DNA of 64,000 nucleotides, from positions 42,319-106,318 of the forward strand of contig NZ_JRJU01000017.1 in NCBI RefSeq assembly GCF_000787375.1, read 5' to 3'. The notes under the pieces are model-generated. The model saw only the letters and a list, made by a program, of their open reading frames with translations, ran no database searches and was not told where the DNA came from. Below are positions 7,513 to 16,604 of this stretch, piece by piece (position 1 is the first letter of the stretch; each line of letters starts with the position of its first letter). This DNA is from Halalkalibacter okhensis (GTDB lineage Bacteria; Bacillota; Bacilli; Bacillales; Bacillaceae_D). The position numbers were made by a program, and so were the translations under genes.

Positions 7513-9777
7513 TTGCTAAAAAAGATCTTCGCAGTAGTACTGTTAACGGTATTGATTTTCCCGCTTGCGATATCAGAAGCGAGAGCGGATTCGATCCCAA
7601 ATGAAGTTTCAGTCAAATTAATACAGTACAATAACAATGCAACAACGATGAATTTATCAATAACAGGAACTTATTATTTGGATAATGACCCTGACTTCTT
7701 ATTGAAGGGAAACTATCAAGTTCGAATTAATAATAATAGAATAGAACTTTTTCAAGGAAATAATCGAGTAAAAACATTTACGAACTCATTTGAAATTAGA
7801 CCCGTTAAATATGGTACAGCCAATCGTTTTGCGATCAATGATCGTAGTTATTTAGGTGCGGTCAAATTTACAAGAGAAAATAACGCCATTGTTCCGATTA
7901 ATACATTGCCAATGGAAGATTATTTAAAAGGTGTCGTACCAGGTGAGATGCCTGCAAGCTGGGGCAATAATGCACTAGAGGCATTAAAAGCACAGGCTGT
8001 CTCTGCTCGTAACTATGCGTTTCACCATATGAATAATTCTGGTGGCGTGTTAGTGGATACAGTTGCTAACCAAAAATACGAAGGCTACTCTAGACATCAT
8101 GCGAATACAGATCGAGCGGTAAATGAGACAAAAGGACATGTTCGTACACATAGTGGAACGATTTTCCCAGCTTACTATAGCTCGAGCAATGGTGGCCATA
8201 CAGAAACCAATACAGGCGTATGGGGAACGAGTCCTCAAGCGGCAGGACTTGCCTATTTACCAGCAAAAAGTGATCCGTACGATTCAAAGGATAACCCAAA
8301 TAGTCGCTGGGAGTTCTCATTTAAAGAAGTTCAAATTGACCCTAAGAAATTAGAGGGAAAACCGGCTGATTGGTGGAATGACACACGCGAAGCGGATCAC
8401 AACCATGACGCTATTAAGAATATTAAAACATGGATTAACAATCAAAGTGACTACAGAGGCAAGGAAATTAAGTTAACGAAAATTAGCGACCTATCATTTA
8501 GTGGTACGACGCAAGGAAAACGTAAGGTCAACGGATCGTATCGCTTTGATTTTATTGTGAAAAATCAAGATGGCAGTTATGTGATGGAAGACGGAAAGAT
8601 TAAGATCCATACTCTACGTTCTTCTTCTAGTACAAGAGCTTCAGAGCTTCGTACGATATTTGGTACAGCTGTAATGAGAAGCATCTATATCGACTCAGTG
8701 AATCTATCATCAAAAGGCGAATATACAATTAAAGGTAGAGGCTTTGGCCATGGCGTTGGAATGAGTCAATACGGTGCTAGAGGGATGGCTCTTGATGGAA
8801 AGAGCGTAAATGACATCCTATCTTTCTATTACCCTAATACGAGCAATTCAAACTATATTAATGATAATGTGAATAGCAAATTAAGTGGTTCGACGCGTTA
8901 TGCCACTAGTGCTGAAATTGCGAAGTATGGCTGGAAGTCATTTGATACAGTCGTGATTGGTCGAGGCGATAACCCAGTAGATGCGTTAACTGGAAGTGTG
9001 TTAGCGAACCAACATGATGCACCGCTTTTATTAGTACAAACAGATAAAGTTCCAAGCGAAGTCATGTCACTTCTTCGTTCTCAAAACATTAAGAATGTCT
9101 ATATTCTTGGTGGAGAGCAGGCTGTTTCTAAGAAGGCGTTAGATGAGTTGAAGAAAGTAGCATCAAACGTAGAACGAGTAAGAGGACCTGAGCGTTACTC
9201 GACATCGGTCGAGGTAGCAAAGAAAATTGGTGGGGTCAACGAAGTCATTATTACGTCTGGGAGTTCGAATTCACCAGATGCACTGTCGATCGCATCGTAT
9301 GCGGCGATGAATGGCATACCGATCCTTTTCTCAGAGGCAAACTCATTGCCAAGCAGTGTTCAGAAGTATATCGAGTCTAATAATGTGAAAAAGGCAACGA
9401 TTATTGGTGGAACAGTTGCGGTTTCTGCAAATGTTGAAAACCGTTTGAAGCAAGTCGTTGGTAATAGCAATGTGTCTCGAATTAGTGGTCCAGATCGTTA
9501 TGCAACGAGCACAGAAATTGTGAAACAATTAGATCTTGATCCACGCAATATTTTCTTCGCACGTGGCGAAGTATTTATAGATGCGCTACCGGGTTCAGTA
9601 TTAGCTGCAAAGAACAGAGCACCTATTGTGTTAACGCAAAAAGACGGTGTACCATCTTCCGTTCGTAGCTATATTAATTCTGAAATTCAGTTTGTCCCTC
9701 ATATACATTACTTAGGAGGAACAGGCGCAATTAGTCAAAAGACAAGAGATGATCTTCAAAGGATTATTCTTAGGTAA
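7513..9777 (+). CDS. SpoIID/LytB-domain protein with CWB2 repeats
   Basis: Secreted protein of 754 residues. TTG start following GTAGGAGGCGACAAG; signal peptide 1-25. The SpoIID/LytB domain spans about 100-450, with the characteristic VVPGEMPASWG (E145, equivalent to the essential Glu of SpoIID lytic transglycosylases), LKAQAVSARNYA and GRGFGHGVGMSQYGA motifs. Three CWB2 repeats follow (about 455-750). In B. subtilis LytB is a modifier that enhances the LytC amidase and carries its own wall-binding region, so the pairing with the CWB2 amidase upstream suggests a LytB-like job. Sporulation SpoIID lacks CWB2 repeats. Whether this protein cleaves glycan itself or only activates amidases cannot be told from sequence. 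Confidence 0.9.
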   Translation: MLKKIFAVVLLTVLIFPLAISEARADSIPNEVSVKLIQYNNNATTMNLSITGTYYLDNDPDFLLKGNYQVRINNNRIELFQGNNRVKTFTNSFEIRPVKYGTANRFAINDRSYLGAVKFTRENNAIVPINTLPMEDYLKGVVPGEMPASWGNNALEALKAQAVSARNYAFHHMNNSGGVLVDTVANQKYEGYSRHHANTDRAVNETKGHVRTHSGTIFPAYYSSSNGGHTETNTGVWGTSPQAAGLAYLPAKSDPYDSKDNPNSRWEFSFKEVQIDPKKLEGKPADWWNDTREADHNHDAIKNIKTWINNQSDYRGKEIKLTKISDLSFSGTTQGKRKVNGSYRFDFIVKNQDGSYVMEDGKIKIHTLRSSSSTRASELRTIFGTAVMRSIYIDSVNLSSKGEYTIKGRGFGHGVGMSQYGARGMALDGKSVNDILSFYYPNTSNSNYINDNVNSKLSGSTRYATSAEIAKYGWKSFDTVVIGRGDNPVDALTGSVLANQHDAPLLLVQTDKVPSEVMSLLRSQNIKNVYILGGEQAVSKKALDELKKVASNVERVRGPERYSTSVEVAKKIGGVNEVIITSGSSNSPDALSIASYAAMNGIPILFSEANSLPSSVQKYIESNNVKKATIIGGTVAVSANVENRLKQVVGNSNVSRISGPDRYATSTEIVKQLDLDPRNIFFARGEVFIDALPGSVLAAKNRAPIVLTQKDGVPSSVRSYINSEIQFVPHIHYLGGTGAISQKTRDDLQRIILR

Positions 9778-9784
9778 CAATGGG

Positions 9785-9812
9785 GAGGCTGTCTAATGAT
9801 AGCCTCTTTTAC
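9785..9812 (+). terminator. Rho-independent terminator
   Basis: GAGGCT / AGCCTC stem (extended by GTC-TAAT-GAT) followed by TTTT. It separates the CWB2 gene run from the glycopolymer operon. Confidence 0.7.
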
Positions 9813-9993
9813 ATACATTTAGAGTTACATTGACAATAGTTTGACGACTTTTTTCTTTTTTATGTAAAAATATATAATTGCAATAAAATAACCTTTTCAT
9901 CATAATTGTTATCATATAGTATAGATGGAGGCTAGCTTGCTGCTACGATTAAAAAGGATACCGGTTTATTATATAAAGAAAGTAGGATGAAGA

Positions 9994-11268
9994 ATGAAAA
10001 AGAGCTTAACAGTAGTTGGCTTAGGATATATCGGGTTGCCGACTGCAGTAATGTTTGCAAATCATGGCTACCAAGTTCATGGTGTTGATATTAATGAACT
10101 TGCGATTGAAAAATTAAAACAAAAGCAGTTACACATTGAAGAACCTGGTCTTCAAGAGAAATTAGCGGAGGCTATTGATAGTGGAAGCTTAACGTTTGAT
10201 ACGGTTCCAAAAGAGGCCGACATATTCATTCTTGCTGTGCCATCACCTATAAATAAAGATAAAACACCGAATTTAACATATGTAGAATCGGCCACTCAGT
10301 CGATCGTCCCTTATTTGAAGAAAGGTGATTTAGTCATTTTAGAATCGACTGTACCGCCTAAGACGGTCGAGAATGTGATTCTTCCCGTATTAAAAGAAAC
10401 AGAATTAGAAATGGGAACTGATTTGTTTGTTTCCCATTCGCCAGAGCGAGTGATTCCTGGAAAGCTATTTGAAGAGCTTGTCAACAATGACCGCATTGTC
10501 GGAGGGATTAATGAAGAATCCAGTCAGAGAACGGTTGAATTGTACCGGACGTTTGTTAAGGGTACGATCCATGTAACGGACGCAACAACAGCAGAAATGG
10601 TAAAAGTAATTGAAAACACGTATCGTGACGTGAATATTGCTTTTGCGAATGAACTTGCAAAAATTAGTGATGGAATGGGAATCAACGTTTGGGAAGCGAT
10701 TGATTTAGCCAATTATCACCCGCGAGTGAATATTCATAAACCAGGTCCAGGTGTTGGTGGACACTGTATTGCTGTTGATCCTTGGTTCTTATTTGATAGT
10801 TCGCCGGAGTTGGCTAAGATTATTCAATTAGCTCGTCATACGAATGATTCGATGCCGAAATATACGGTTGAAAGTGTCGAATCGATTTTTAAGAACAATG
10901 AGATTACGAATCCGAAAGTCACGGTACTTGGTCTTGCATTTAAAGGCAACATTGATGACATGCGTGAAAGTCCTTCTTTAGATATTATTCATCATTTAGA
11001 GGAAAAAGGCATTGAGTATGTTGCTTACGATCCGCATATAAAGGAAAATCAGTTAAAACGCCAAACTCAAGATTTGCATGAAGCCGTTAAAGGCTCTGAT
11101 TTATTATTAATTTTAACGGACCATGATTATTTCAAACAATTGGATGCTAACGAGTTAAAAGATCTTATGAGATGTTCGATTATCTATGATACGAAACATT
11201 GTATCGATACAAATTCATGGGAACAGGCAGGATTTTCAACCTATACTTTAGGAAGTTTTAATAAATAA
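9994..11268 (+). CDS. wecC: UDP-N-acetyl-D-mannosamine dehydrogenase
   Basis: Nucleotide-sugar dehydrogenase of 424 residues, oxidising UDP-ManNAc to UDP-ManNAcA with NAD+. N-terminal Rossmann motif VVGLGYIGLPTA (8-19), central dimerisation domain, and the catalytic cysteine C258 in the GPGVGGHCIAVDPWFL segment; the C-terminal UDP-binding domain includes LGLAFKGNIDDMRESPS. WecC/MnaB type is favoured over UDP-glucose dehydrogenase because of the HCIAVDPWF context and the MnaA epimerase and TagA/WecG homologues nearby. First gene of the glycopolymer operon, 34 bp upstream of a TagO/WecA homologue. A 200-bp leader precedes it; I could not fix a promoter there. Confidence 0.9.
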   Translation: MKKSLTVVGLGYIGLPTAVMFANHGYQVHGVDINELAIEKLKQKQLHIEEPGLQEKLAEAIDSGSLTFDTVPKEADIFILAVPSPINKDKTPNLTYVESATQSIVPYLKKGDLVILESTVPPKTVENVILPVLKETELEMGTDLFVSHSPERVIPGKLFEELVNNDRIVGGINEESSQRTVELYRTFVKGTIHVTDATTAEMVKVIENTYRDVNIAFANELAKISDGMGINVWEAIDLANYHPRVNIHKPGPGVGGHCIAVDPWFLFDSSPELAKIIQLARHTNDSMPKYTVESVESIFKNNEITNPKVTVLGLAFKGNIDDMRESPSLDIIHHLEEKGIEYVAYDPHIKENQLKRQTQDLHEAVKGSDLLLILTDHDYFKQLDANELKDLMRCSIIYDTKHCIDTNSWEQAGFSTYTLGSFNK

Positions 11269-11301
11269 TAAAAGTAAGAAAACAGTGAGGAGGAGGAGAT
11301 A

Positions 11302-12372
11302 ATGTTGACAGAATTGCTTATATTTGTGTTTCTGATAACAATATTATCTTCTTGTCTTCTAACACCGGTTATGATTAAGTTCGGTTACGCCATCAAAGCA
11401 GTGGATGAGCCAGGTGAGAGAAGGGTACATAAAAAAGCGGTTCCTAGAATTGGTGGTATTGCCTTAATAGCTACGTTTATTATCGCTTTTTTTGTTATTT
11501 CTCAGTTTGTTGACCTCAGTTATGGAATTCTTCTGGGTGTATTAATCATCGGTGCAACAGGGTTATTAGATGATTTGTTTCAGTTAACCCCGATCCAAAA
11601 GATTATCGGACAAGTACTTGCTGCATCCGTTGTCATTTTTATGTCAGGAATTACCATTCAATACATTAATGTACCGTTTTCTAATGAAGCAGTAGCTGTT
11701 CCGTACTGGATTAGTATTCCAATCACATTTTTATGGATTGTGATCATAACAAATGCGATTAATTTAATTGATGGGTTAGATGGACTGGCAGCTGGTGTAT
11801 CAGGAATTGCGGCGGTATCGATTTTTGTTTTGTCAATTCTAATGGGAAATGTGGTCGTCGCGTTTTTATCTATTGCCATTATTGGAGCTGTAATTGGATT
11901 TTTATTTTATAATTTTAATCCCGCCAAAATTTTTATGGGGGATTGCGGTGCACTCTTTTTAGGGTTTATATTAGCGGTTGTATCTTTGATGGGTTTCAAA
12001 CAAGTCACGACGATTTCATTGTTAATTCCCTTTTTGATTTTAGGGGTTCCAATTATCGATACAGCAATTGCTATTATTAGAAGGGCGATTCAAAATAAAC
12101 CAATAACGATTGCAGACAAAAGCCATCTTCATCATAAACTTCTTGAATTTGGCTATAGCCACAAGCAGACCGTTTTGATTATATATTTGTTAGCAACGGT
12201 ATTTGGTGTTACGGCTGTTGCTTTTTCACAAGTAAGTTCTATGGCAAGTACCATTATATTTATTGCTTTGGTCTTATTTATAGAAGTACTAATCGAAAAA
12301 TTTTCGTTAATCAGTAGAACGTATCGACCTATTCTGCAAATGTTTGATAAAATTAAGAATAAAACAAGTTAA
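11302..12372 (+). CDS. tagO: Undecaprenyl-phosphate N-acetylglucosaminyl-1-phosphate transferase (TagO/WecA type), copy 1
   Basis: Polytopic membrane enzyme (356 residues, about 10-11 hydrophobic segments) that moves GlcNAc-1-P onto undecaprenyl phosphate, the first membrane step of wall teichoic acid or enterobacterial-common-antigen type polymers. Signatures: RRVHKKAVPRIGG, GLLDDLFQLTP (the DD pair), NAINLIDGLDGLA, FNPAKIFMGDCGALFLG and a DKSHLHHKL loop. GAGGAGGAGGAG ribosome site. Within the glycopolymer operon. A close paralogue lies at 19881; the two share the whole set of motifs and presumably the reaction. Which of the two feeds teichoic acid and which the ManNAcA polymer is unknown. 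Confidence 0.9.
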   Translation: MLTELLIFVFLITILSSCLLTPVMIKFGYAIKAVDEPGERRVHKKAVPRIGGIALIATFIIAFFVISQFVDLSYGILLGVLIIGATGLLDDLFQLTPIQKIIGQVLAASVVIFMSGITIQYINVPFSNEAVAVPYWISIPITFLWIVIITNAINLIDGLDGLAAGVSGIAAVSIFVLSILMGNVVVAFLSIAIIGAVIGFLFYNFNPAKIFMGDCGALFLGFILAVVSLMGFKQVTTISLLIPFLILGVPIIDTAIAIIRRAIQNKPITIADKSHLHHKLLEFGYSHKQTVLIIYLLATVFGVTAVAFSQVSSMASTIIFIALVLFIEVLIEKFSLISRTYRPILQMFDKIKNKTS

Positions 12373-12383
12373 GGAATTGAATT

Positions 12384-13103
12384 ATGCAAAAAGAAACCAT
12401 CTTAGGTGTAGATGTATGTCCGTATAATTATAAACAACTCATGCAGGAAGTGGATCGTGATATAAAAGAAAAGAAAAAGTCCTTTTGTGTGGCCATCAAC
12501 CCTGAGAAAATTATGAAAGCACAAGATGATCCTGAGTTAAAGGAATTGCTGAATAAAGCAACCTATCAAATTCCTGATGGTATTGGTGTGATCGTTGCTT
12601 CAAAGCTGACAAAAGGCAACATTACCGAACGAATAACTGGTGTTGACCTTATGCTTCACTTATGTACTCTTGCAGCGGAAAAAGGCTATAAAGTCTTCCT
12701 ATATGGAGCGAAGCCAGGAGTGGCGAATATGGCGAAGCAGGAGTTAGAGAAGCAATACAATGGCATACAAATTGTTGGAACAATTGATGGCTATGAGAAG
12801 GACGATGAAAAAGTGGTTCAAGCGATTAATCGTTCTGGGGCAGATATTTTGTTTGTTGCAAAAGGAAGTCCCACACAGGAATTATGGATTCTGGAACATA
12901 TGAACCGAGTAAATGCATCCATATATCAAGGAGTGGGTGGCTCTTTTGATGTGATTAGTGGTCAAGTAAAACGAGCACCTCGTCTTTTTCAAAAGTTCGG
13001 AATAGAATGGCTATACCGCTTGCTGTCAGAACCAAAACGAGTGAAGCGTCAGTTGGCCTTGCCATTATTTATGATTCAGGTGTTAAAATCAATAAGGCGT
13101 TAG
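12384..13103 (+). CDS. tagA: WecG/TagA/CpsF-family glycosyltransferase
   Basis: GT26-family transferase of 239 residues that adds ManNAc (TagA) or ManNAcA (WecG) to GlcNAc-PP-undecaprenol at the inner membrane face. Diagnostic motifs: TILGVDVCPYNY, FCVAINPEKIMKAQ, YQIPDGIGVIVASK with the conserved Asp, ITGVDLM, FLYGAKPGVA, KGSPTQELWI and GVGGSFDVISGQVKRAP. The gene starts 11 bp after tagO. Because a UDP-ManNAc dehydrogenase is encoded in the same operon, the donor may be UDP-ManNAcA, as with WecG. Sequence alone does not separate TagA from WecG; the symbol gives the family only. Confidence 0.88.
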   Translation: MQKETILGVDVCPYNYKQLMQEVDRDIKEKKKSFCVAINPEKIMKAQDDPELKELLNKATYQIPDGIGVIVASKLTKGNITERITGVDLMLHLCTLAAEKGYKVFLYGAKPGVANMAKQELEKQYNGIQIVGTIDGYEKDDEKVVQAINRSGADILFVAKGSPTQELWILEHMNRVNASIYQGVGGSFDVISGQVKRAPRLFQKFGIEWLYRLLSEPKRVKRQLALPLFMIQVLKSIRR

Positions 13104-13128
13104 GTTTGTTCTTGGACAAGCCTTTTTG
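13102..13128 (+). terminator. Weak intra-operon hairpin
   Basis: GGTTTGT / ACAAGCC stem followed by T5, overlapping the end of tagA. It may only attenuate read-through into the flippase gene. Confidence 0.45.
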
Positions 13129-13151
13129 TCCTGAAATGGAGTAATACAAAT

Positions 13152-14654
13152 ATGAAAAGCTTAAAAGTGGCAAGTATCTTATTTTTTGGTGCAACCTTAT
13201 TATTAAAAGTTTCGAGTATGATTCGAGATATGATTATTGCTTATTACTTTGGCGATACCTATGTGACAGATGCGTACCTAGCTGCATTTATCATTCCAAA
13301 CATGATTATTCTTTTTATGACAACAGGAATGAAGAATACATTTGTACCGAGCTACATAGAAGCGTTAACGGAACAAAGAGAAAAACAACATCTAACACAT
13401 ATCCTTAAAGGAACAGCCATCATTGGACTTATTCTTTCTGTCATTGGAATTGTGATTTCTCCCTACATTATTCCGATTCTTTATCCTAATTTCCATCTTG
13501 AAGCAACGGATATCGCTGTATGGGTTTCGATTATTTATTTTGTGGCTATTTTTATTGTTTGTATCAATGCCGTGCTAGAAGGCTTGCTTGATGCGAGGAA
13601 AGAATTTTCTTTCTCTGTCATGTCACAGGTAATTGTCGTTGTCTTTACGATCATTGGTGCGGTTACGCTATCGCCAGTCATTGGAGTTTATTCGCTACCT
13701 ATTGGATTTTTACTTGGTGCGATTGTCTCATTAGCTGTAAAGTATGTATATGTTCTTCGCAGAAAGCTCGTTGCTTTCAAAACGAAGATGGATTGGCTCG
13801 ATGTAAAAGCGTTCTACATCATCTTTATACCAGTTGGAATTACAGTAGCTGTCGGGCAGATCAATTTGTTAGTCGATACCATTTTTGCGAATGGATTTGA
13901 TGAAGGGGTTATCGCCTATTTAAATTATGCGAACCGCCTTGTCCATTTTCCACAAGCTTTAATTGGGGTAACTATTGGAACATTGGTTTTCCCTCTATTA
14001 TCAAAGGCAGCTATGAATCAAGATGACGGCTTATTTAGAAAAGGAATTGAACAAGGCTTGACCTTGATGTTTTTTGTACTAATGCCTGCTGTTGTTGGTA
14101 TGATGTTCTTGATGAGTGAATTAATCGAATTGATTTATGAAAGAGGAGCTTTTTCTCATGAGGCAACCGTTGCCACAACTCAAGTAGCTATTTTATATTT
14201 AGGTTCGGTTCTTTTTTATAGTTTACATGGTGTCATTACAAAAGGATTTTATTCCAAGAAGAAAGGTCATATTATCCTTTTTGTCGGTGGGATTTCAATT
14301 GGGTTAAATATATTGTTTAATTATTTATTTAGTAACTGGATTGGCTATCAAGGGTTGGCCTTGTCTTCATCCTTTGTTGGGGCCATTTATGTCACGATCT
14401 GTTTTATAATATTAATTAAATTGGCTAAAGGATTAAATTTGAAGTTTATTGGAAAAGAGTTCTTAAAGGTAATCATGGCTACATCCATTATGTCTCTTGT
14501 GTTGGTATACACCATTCCAAAAGTACAAACATTGGTTCAACAGCCATTATTAATTATTGTGATAACAGGCATAACGGGAGCAGTAATCTATGCTCTATCT
14601 TCTGTTTTATTAAAAACAACAGCTATTGGTTTCATATTGAAAAGAAACAGGTGA
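13152..14654 (+). CDS. MurJ/MviN-like lipid-linked oligosaccharide flippase
   Basis: Integral membrane protein of 500 residues with about 14 hydrophobic segments, belonging to the MOP exporter superfamily. N-terminal KVSSMIRDMIIAYYFG and the YLNYANRLVHFPQALIGVTIGTLVFPLLSKAA block are typical of MurJ/MviN-type flippases. The position between TagA/WecG and polymer-modifying genes suggests it acts as the Wzx-type translocase for the lipid-linked repeat unit, rather than as the housekeeping lipid II flippase. That functional split is inference. A single 48-bp gap separates it from tagA, and it is followed 7 bp later by the GNAT gene. Confidence 0.85.
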   Translation: MKSLKVASILFFGATLLLKVSSMIRDMIIAYYFGDTYVTDAYLAAFIIPNMIILFMTTGMKNTFVPSYIEALTEQREKQHLTHILKGTAIIGLILSVIGIVISPYIIPILYPNFHLEATDIAVWVSIIYFVAIFIVCINAVLEGLLDARKEFSFSVMSQVIVVVFTIIGAVTLSPVIGVYSLPIGFLLGAIVSLAVKYVYVLRRKLVAFKTKMDWLDVKAFYIIFIPVGITVAVGQINLLVDTIFANGFDEGVIAYLNYANRLVHFPQALIGVTIGTLVFPLLSKAAMNQDDGLFRKGIEQGLTLMFFVLMPAVVGMMFLMSELIELIYERGAFSHEATVATTQVAILYLGSVLFYSLHGVITKGFYSKKKGHIILFVGGISIGLNILFNYLFSNWIGYQGLALSSSFVGAIYVTICFIILIKLAKGLNLKFIGKEFLKVIMATSIMSLVLVYTIPKVQTLVQQPLLIIVITGITGAVIYALSSVLLKTTAIGFILKRNR

Positions 14655-14661
14655 TACGATT

Positions 14662-15696
14662 GTGATTAGAAACTACAAAAGCAATGACGAAAAAGGAATT
14701 AATGAGTTATTTAAAGAAGTATTCGGGAAAGAGCGCTCTGAGAAAGAATGGCATTGGAAGTTCAGGAAAAACCCGATTAACAAAGAGATTATCTCTGTTT
14801 ATGAGGATAATAACAAGATCTGTGGTCATGTGTCAGTCATGCCAGTAAAAGTGCAAGTAGGGACGGAAGAAAAGTTGTTTGGGATGCGTGCTGATGCCAT
14901 GATATCACCATCTAGCCGTGGCAAGGGGATTTATAAGGATATTGTTCATCATGTCGTAAAAAGCAGCAAAGAAGAGGACGTGGACTTTTTATACGGTTTT
15001 CCTGCTCCTAAAGCAAAAGAACTTTTTCAAAAGTACACAGGAGCAAAAGAATTATGTTATGTTCCGAGGTTAATTTATGTTAATAATCCAGTAAAGCTTG
15101 CGATGACTAAATTGCCTGCCTCAATAAATAAGCTTCCTCTTGTCCAATCGGTTGGGAATGTCTTAAGAAGGAGAAAAGCTCTGCTGAAAGAAAGTCCAAA
15201 TCTCGTTCCAATTAAGCAAGCCGATGACCGATTTGATGATCTTTGGGAGCGGGCGAAGGGTCAGTATCCAATAATGTTAAAAAGGGATCGGGCATACGTA
15301 AATTGGAGATATTTTGAGAATCCTACAAATAAATATAGCATCATTGGCTATGTAGACGGTGGTATACTAAAAGGGTATGCCGTTACAGCCATACAAGAGA
15401 AGCAAATAAATGGAGTCCATTTAAACTTAGGCTATGTGGTTGACATCTTTGCCGTGGATGAAAATGAAGTTTGGTTGAAATTAATTGAAACATCCTTACG
15501 CAATTTGTCGAATTCTGATATGATTAGTACTTGGGCTTTGAAACATACGCGACTCTATTCTCAATTAAAAGGTTGCGGTTTCATCCATAAAGATTCTCCG
15601 ATGCCTTTTGTCGGTGTGTCATTACAAGAAGGCAATAATAAGGCGAATGAGATTGAAAATTGGTTTATTACGCCCGGTGATGTCGATTCTTTTTAA
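14662..15696 (+). CDS. GNAT-family N-acetyltransferase
   Basis: Cytoplasmic protein of 344 residues with GTG start. The N-terminal half has a GNAT fold: IRNYKSNDEKGINELF, then VSVMPV and the acetyl-CoA loop ISPSSRGKGIYKDIV (R/Q-x-x-G-x-G/A-like RGKG), followed by FLYGFPAPKAKELFQKY. The C-terminal half resembles a second degenerate GNAT lobe as in FemX-like or sugar N-acyltransferases. Embedded in the glycopolymer operon, so a role in acylating an amino sugar or attaching an acyl/aminoacyl group to the repeat unit is likely. Substrate is unknown. Confidence 0.8.
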   Translation: MIRNYKSNDEKGINELFKEVFGKERSEKEWHWKFRKNPINKEIISVYEDNNKICGHVSVMPVKVQVGTEEKLFGMRADAMISPSSRGKGIYKDIVHHVVKSSKEEDVDFLYGFPAPKAKELFQKYTGAKELCYVPRLIYVNNPVKLAMTKLPASINKLPLVQSVGNVLRRRKALLKESPNLVPIKQADDRFDDLWERAKGQYPIMLKRDRAYVNWRYFENPTNKYSIIGYVDGGILKGYAVTAIQEKQINGVHLNLGYVVDIFAVDENEVWLKLIETSLRNLSNSDMISTWALKHTRLYSQLKGCGFIHKDSPMPFVGVSLQEGNNKANEIENWFITPGDVDSF

Positions 15697-15717
15697 TTCG
15701 GACTAGGAGTGCAGAAA

Positions 15718-16602
15718 ATGAAGCGTACCATATTAAAATTGGCTAGGCCAATAGTTCTTCCATTAAACGAATGGTTCCTTTCGAAGTATTACAAGAGACA
15801 ATTGCCATTAACTGAAATCAAGGCAGAGCGAATTCTTGTGCTGGCTCCTCATGTTGATGATGAAACGATTGGACTAGGTGGAACCATTCTCTCTCTTGCC
15901 GAGCAAGGGAAAGACGTTCATTGTATCTATATTACGGACGGGGCAAAAAGTGTCTCGACGGATTCAAAAGAAGTTCTAATTCAAAAAAGAAGAAAAGAAG
16001 CCCGTCAAGTAAAAGACATTCTTGGAATGACGAGTATTTCTTTTTTTGATGAGCCTGATGGCCAAGTAACGGTTCATAACGAGTTTGTTAATCAACTAAT
16101 AGACTACGTAAACCAGTTTCAACCAGAGATTATCTTTTGTCCAACCTTTGTTGATTGTCACTCTGATCATGTTCAAACCGGGATGGCATTAGCAAGTGCG
16201 TTAAGAGAAATTTCTTATGAAGGGCAAGTTTGGTGCTATGAAATCAATTGTCCAATTGATCCGAATTCGCTAAACGCAGTTGTAGATATCACAAAGTATC
16301 AACAAAAAAAAGAAGAAGCGATTGATGTCTTTCAGTCACAGGCGATTGATTTTGATGGGTTTGTTTATTTGTCAAAGGTGAAGACAAATTTGTTGAAGGA
16401 TCCTAAAGAAGTTCAGTTTGTTGAAAGCTTCTTAGTGCAATCTTTTGACCAATTTTCAAAAAGAGCCGAAACCTTAGCTCAAAAGAATACGTCATATTCG
16501 TCGCTGTTTAAGCAAGTGAATAAAACAGAAACACTTCTTTGGGGAGTTTATCAAAATCGAGAAAAGAAAAAGCAATTGTATGATTTGCTGGAAGGGTTGT
16601 AG
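15718..16602 (+). CDS. PIG-L (LmbE-like) family deacetylase
   Basis: Zinc-dependent N-acetyl-sugar deacetylase family, 294 residues from the ATG at 15718. This start is chosen over the in-frame GTG at 15709 because AGGAG (15705-15709) sits 8 nt upstream of it. Motifs: LVLAPHVDDETIGLGG (AHxDDE zinc and catalytic site), KRRKEARQVKDILG, and FCPTFVDCHSDHVQTG (HxxDH). Expected substrate is GlcNAc or a related amino sugar in the polymer or its lipid-linked precursor. Combined with the GNAT gene immediately upstream, it suggests de-N-acetylation followed by re-acylation with another group; this is inference from adjacency. Confidence 0.87.
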   Translation: MKRTILKLARPIVLPLNEWFLSKYYKRQLPLTEIKAERILVLAPHVDDETIGLGGTILSLAEQGKDVHCIYITDGAKSVSTDSKEVLIQKRRKEARQVKDILGMTSISFFDEPDGQVTVHNEFVNQLIDYVNQFQPEIIFCPTFVDCHSDHVQTGMALASALREISYEGQVWCYEINCPIDPNSLNAVVDITKYQQKKEEAIDVFQSQAIDFDGFVYLSKVKTNLLKDPKEVQFVESFLVQSFDQFSKRAETLAQKNTSYSSLFKQVNKTETLLWGVYQNREKKKQLYDLLEGL

Positions 16603-16604
16603 AC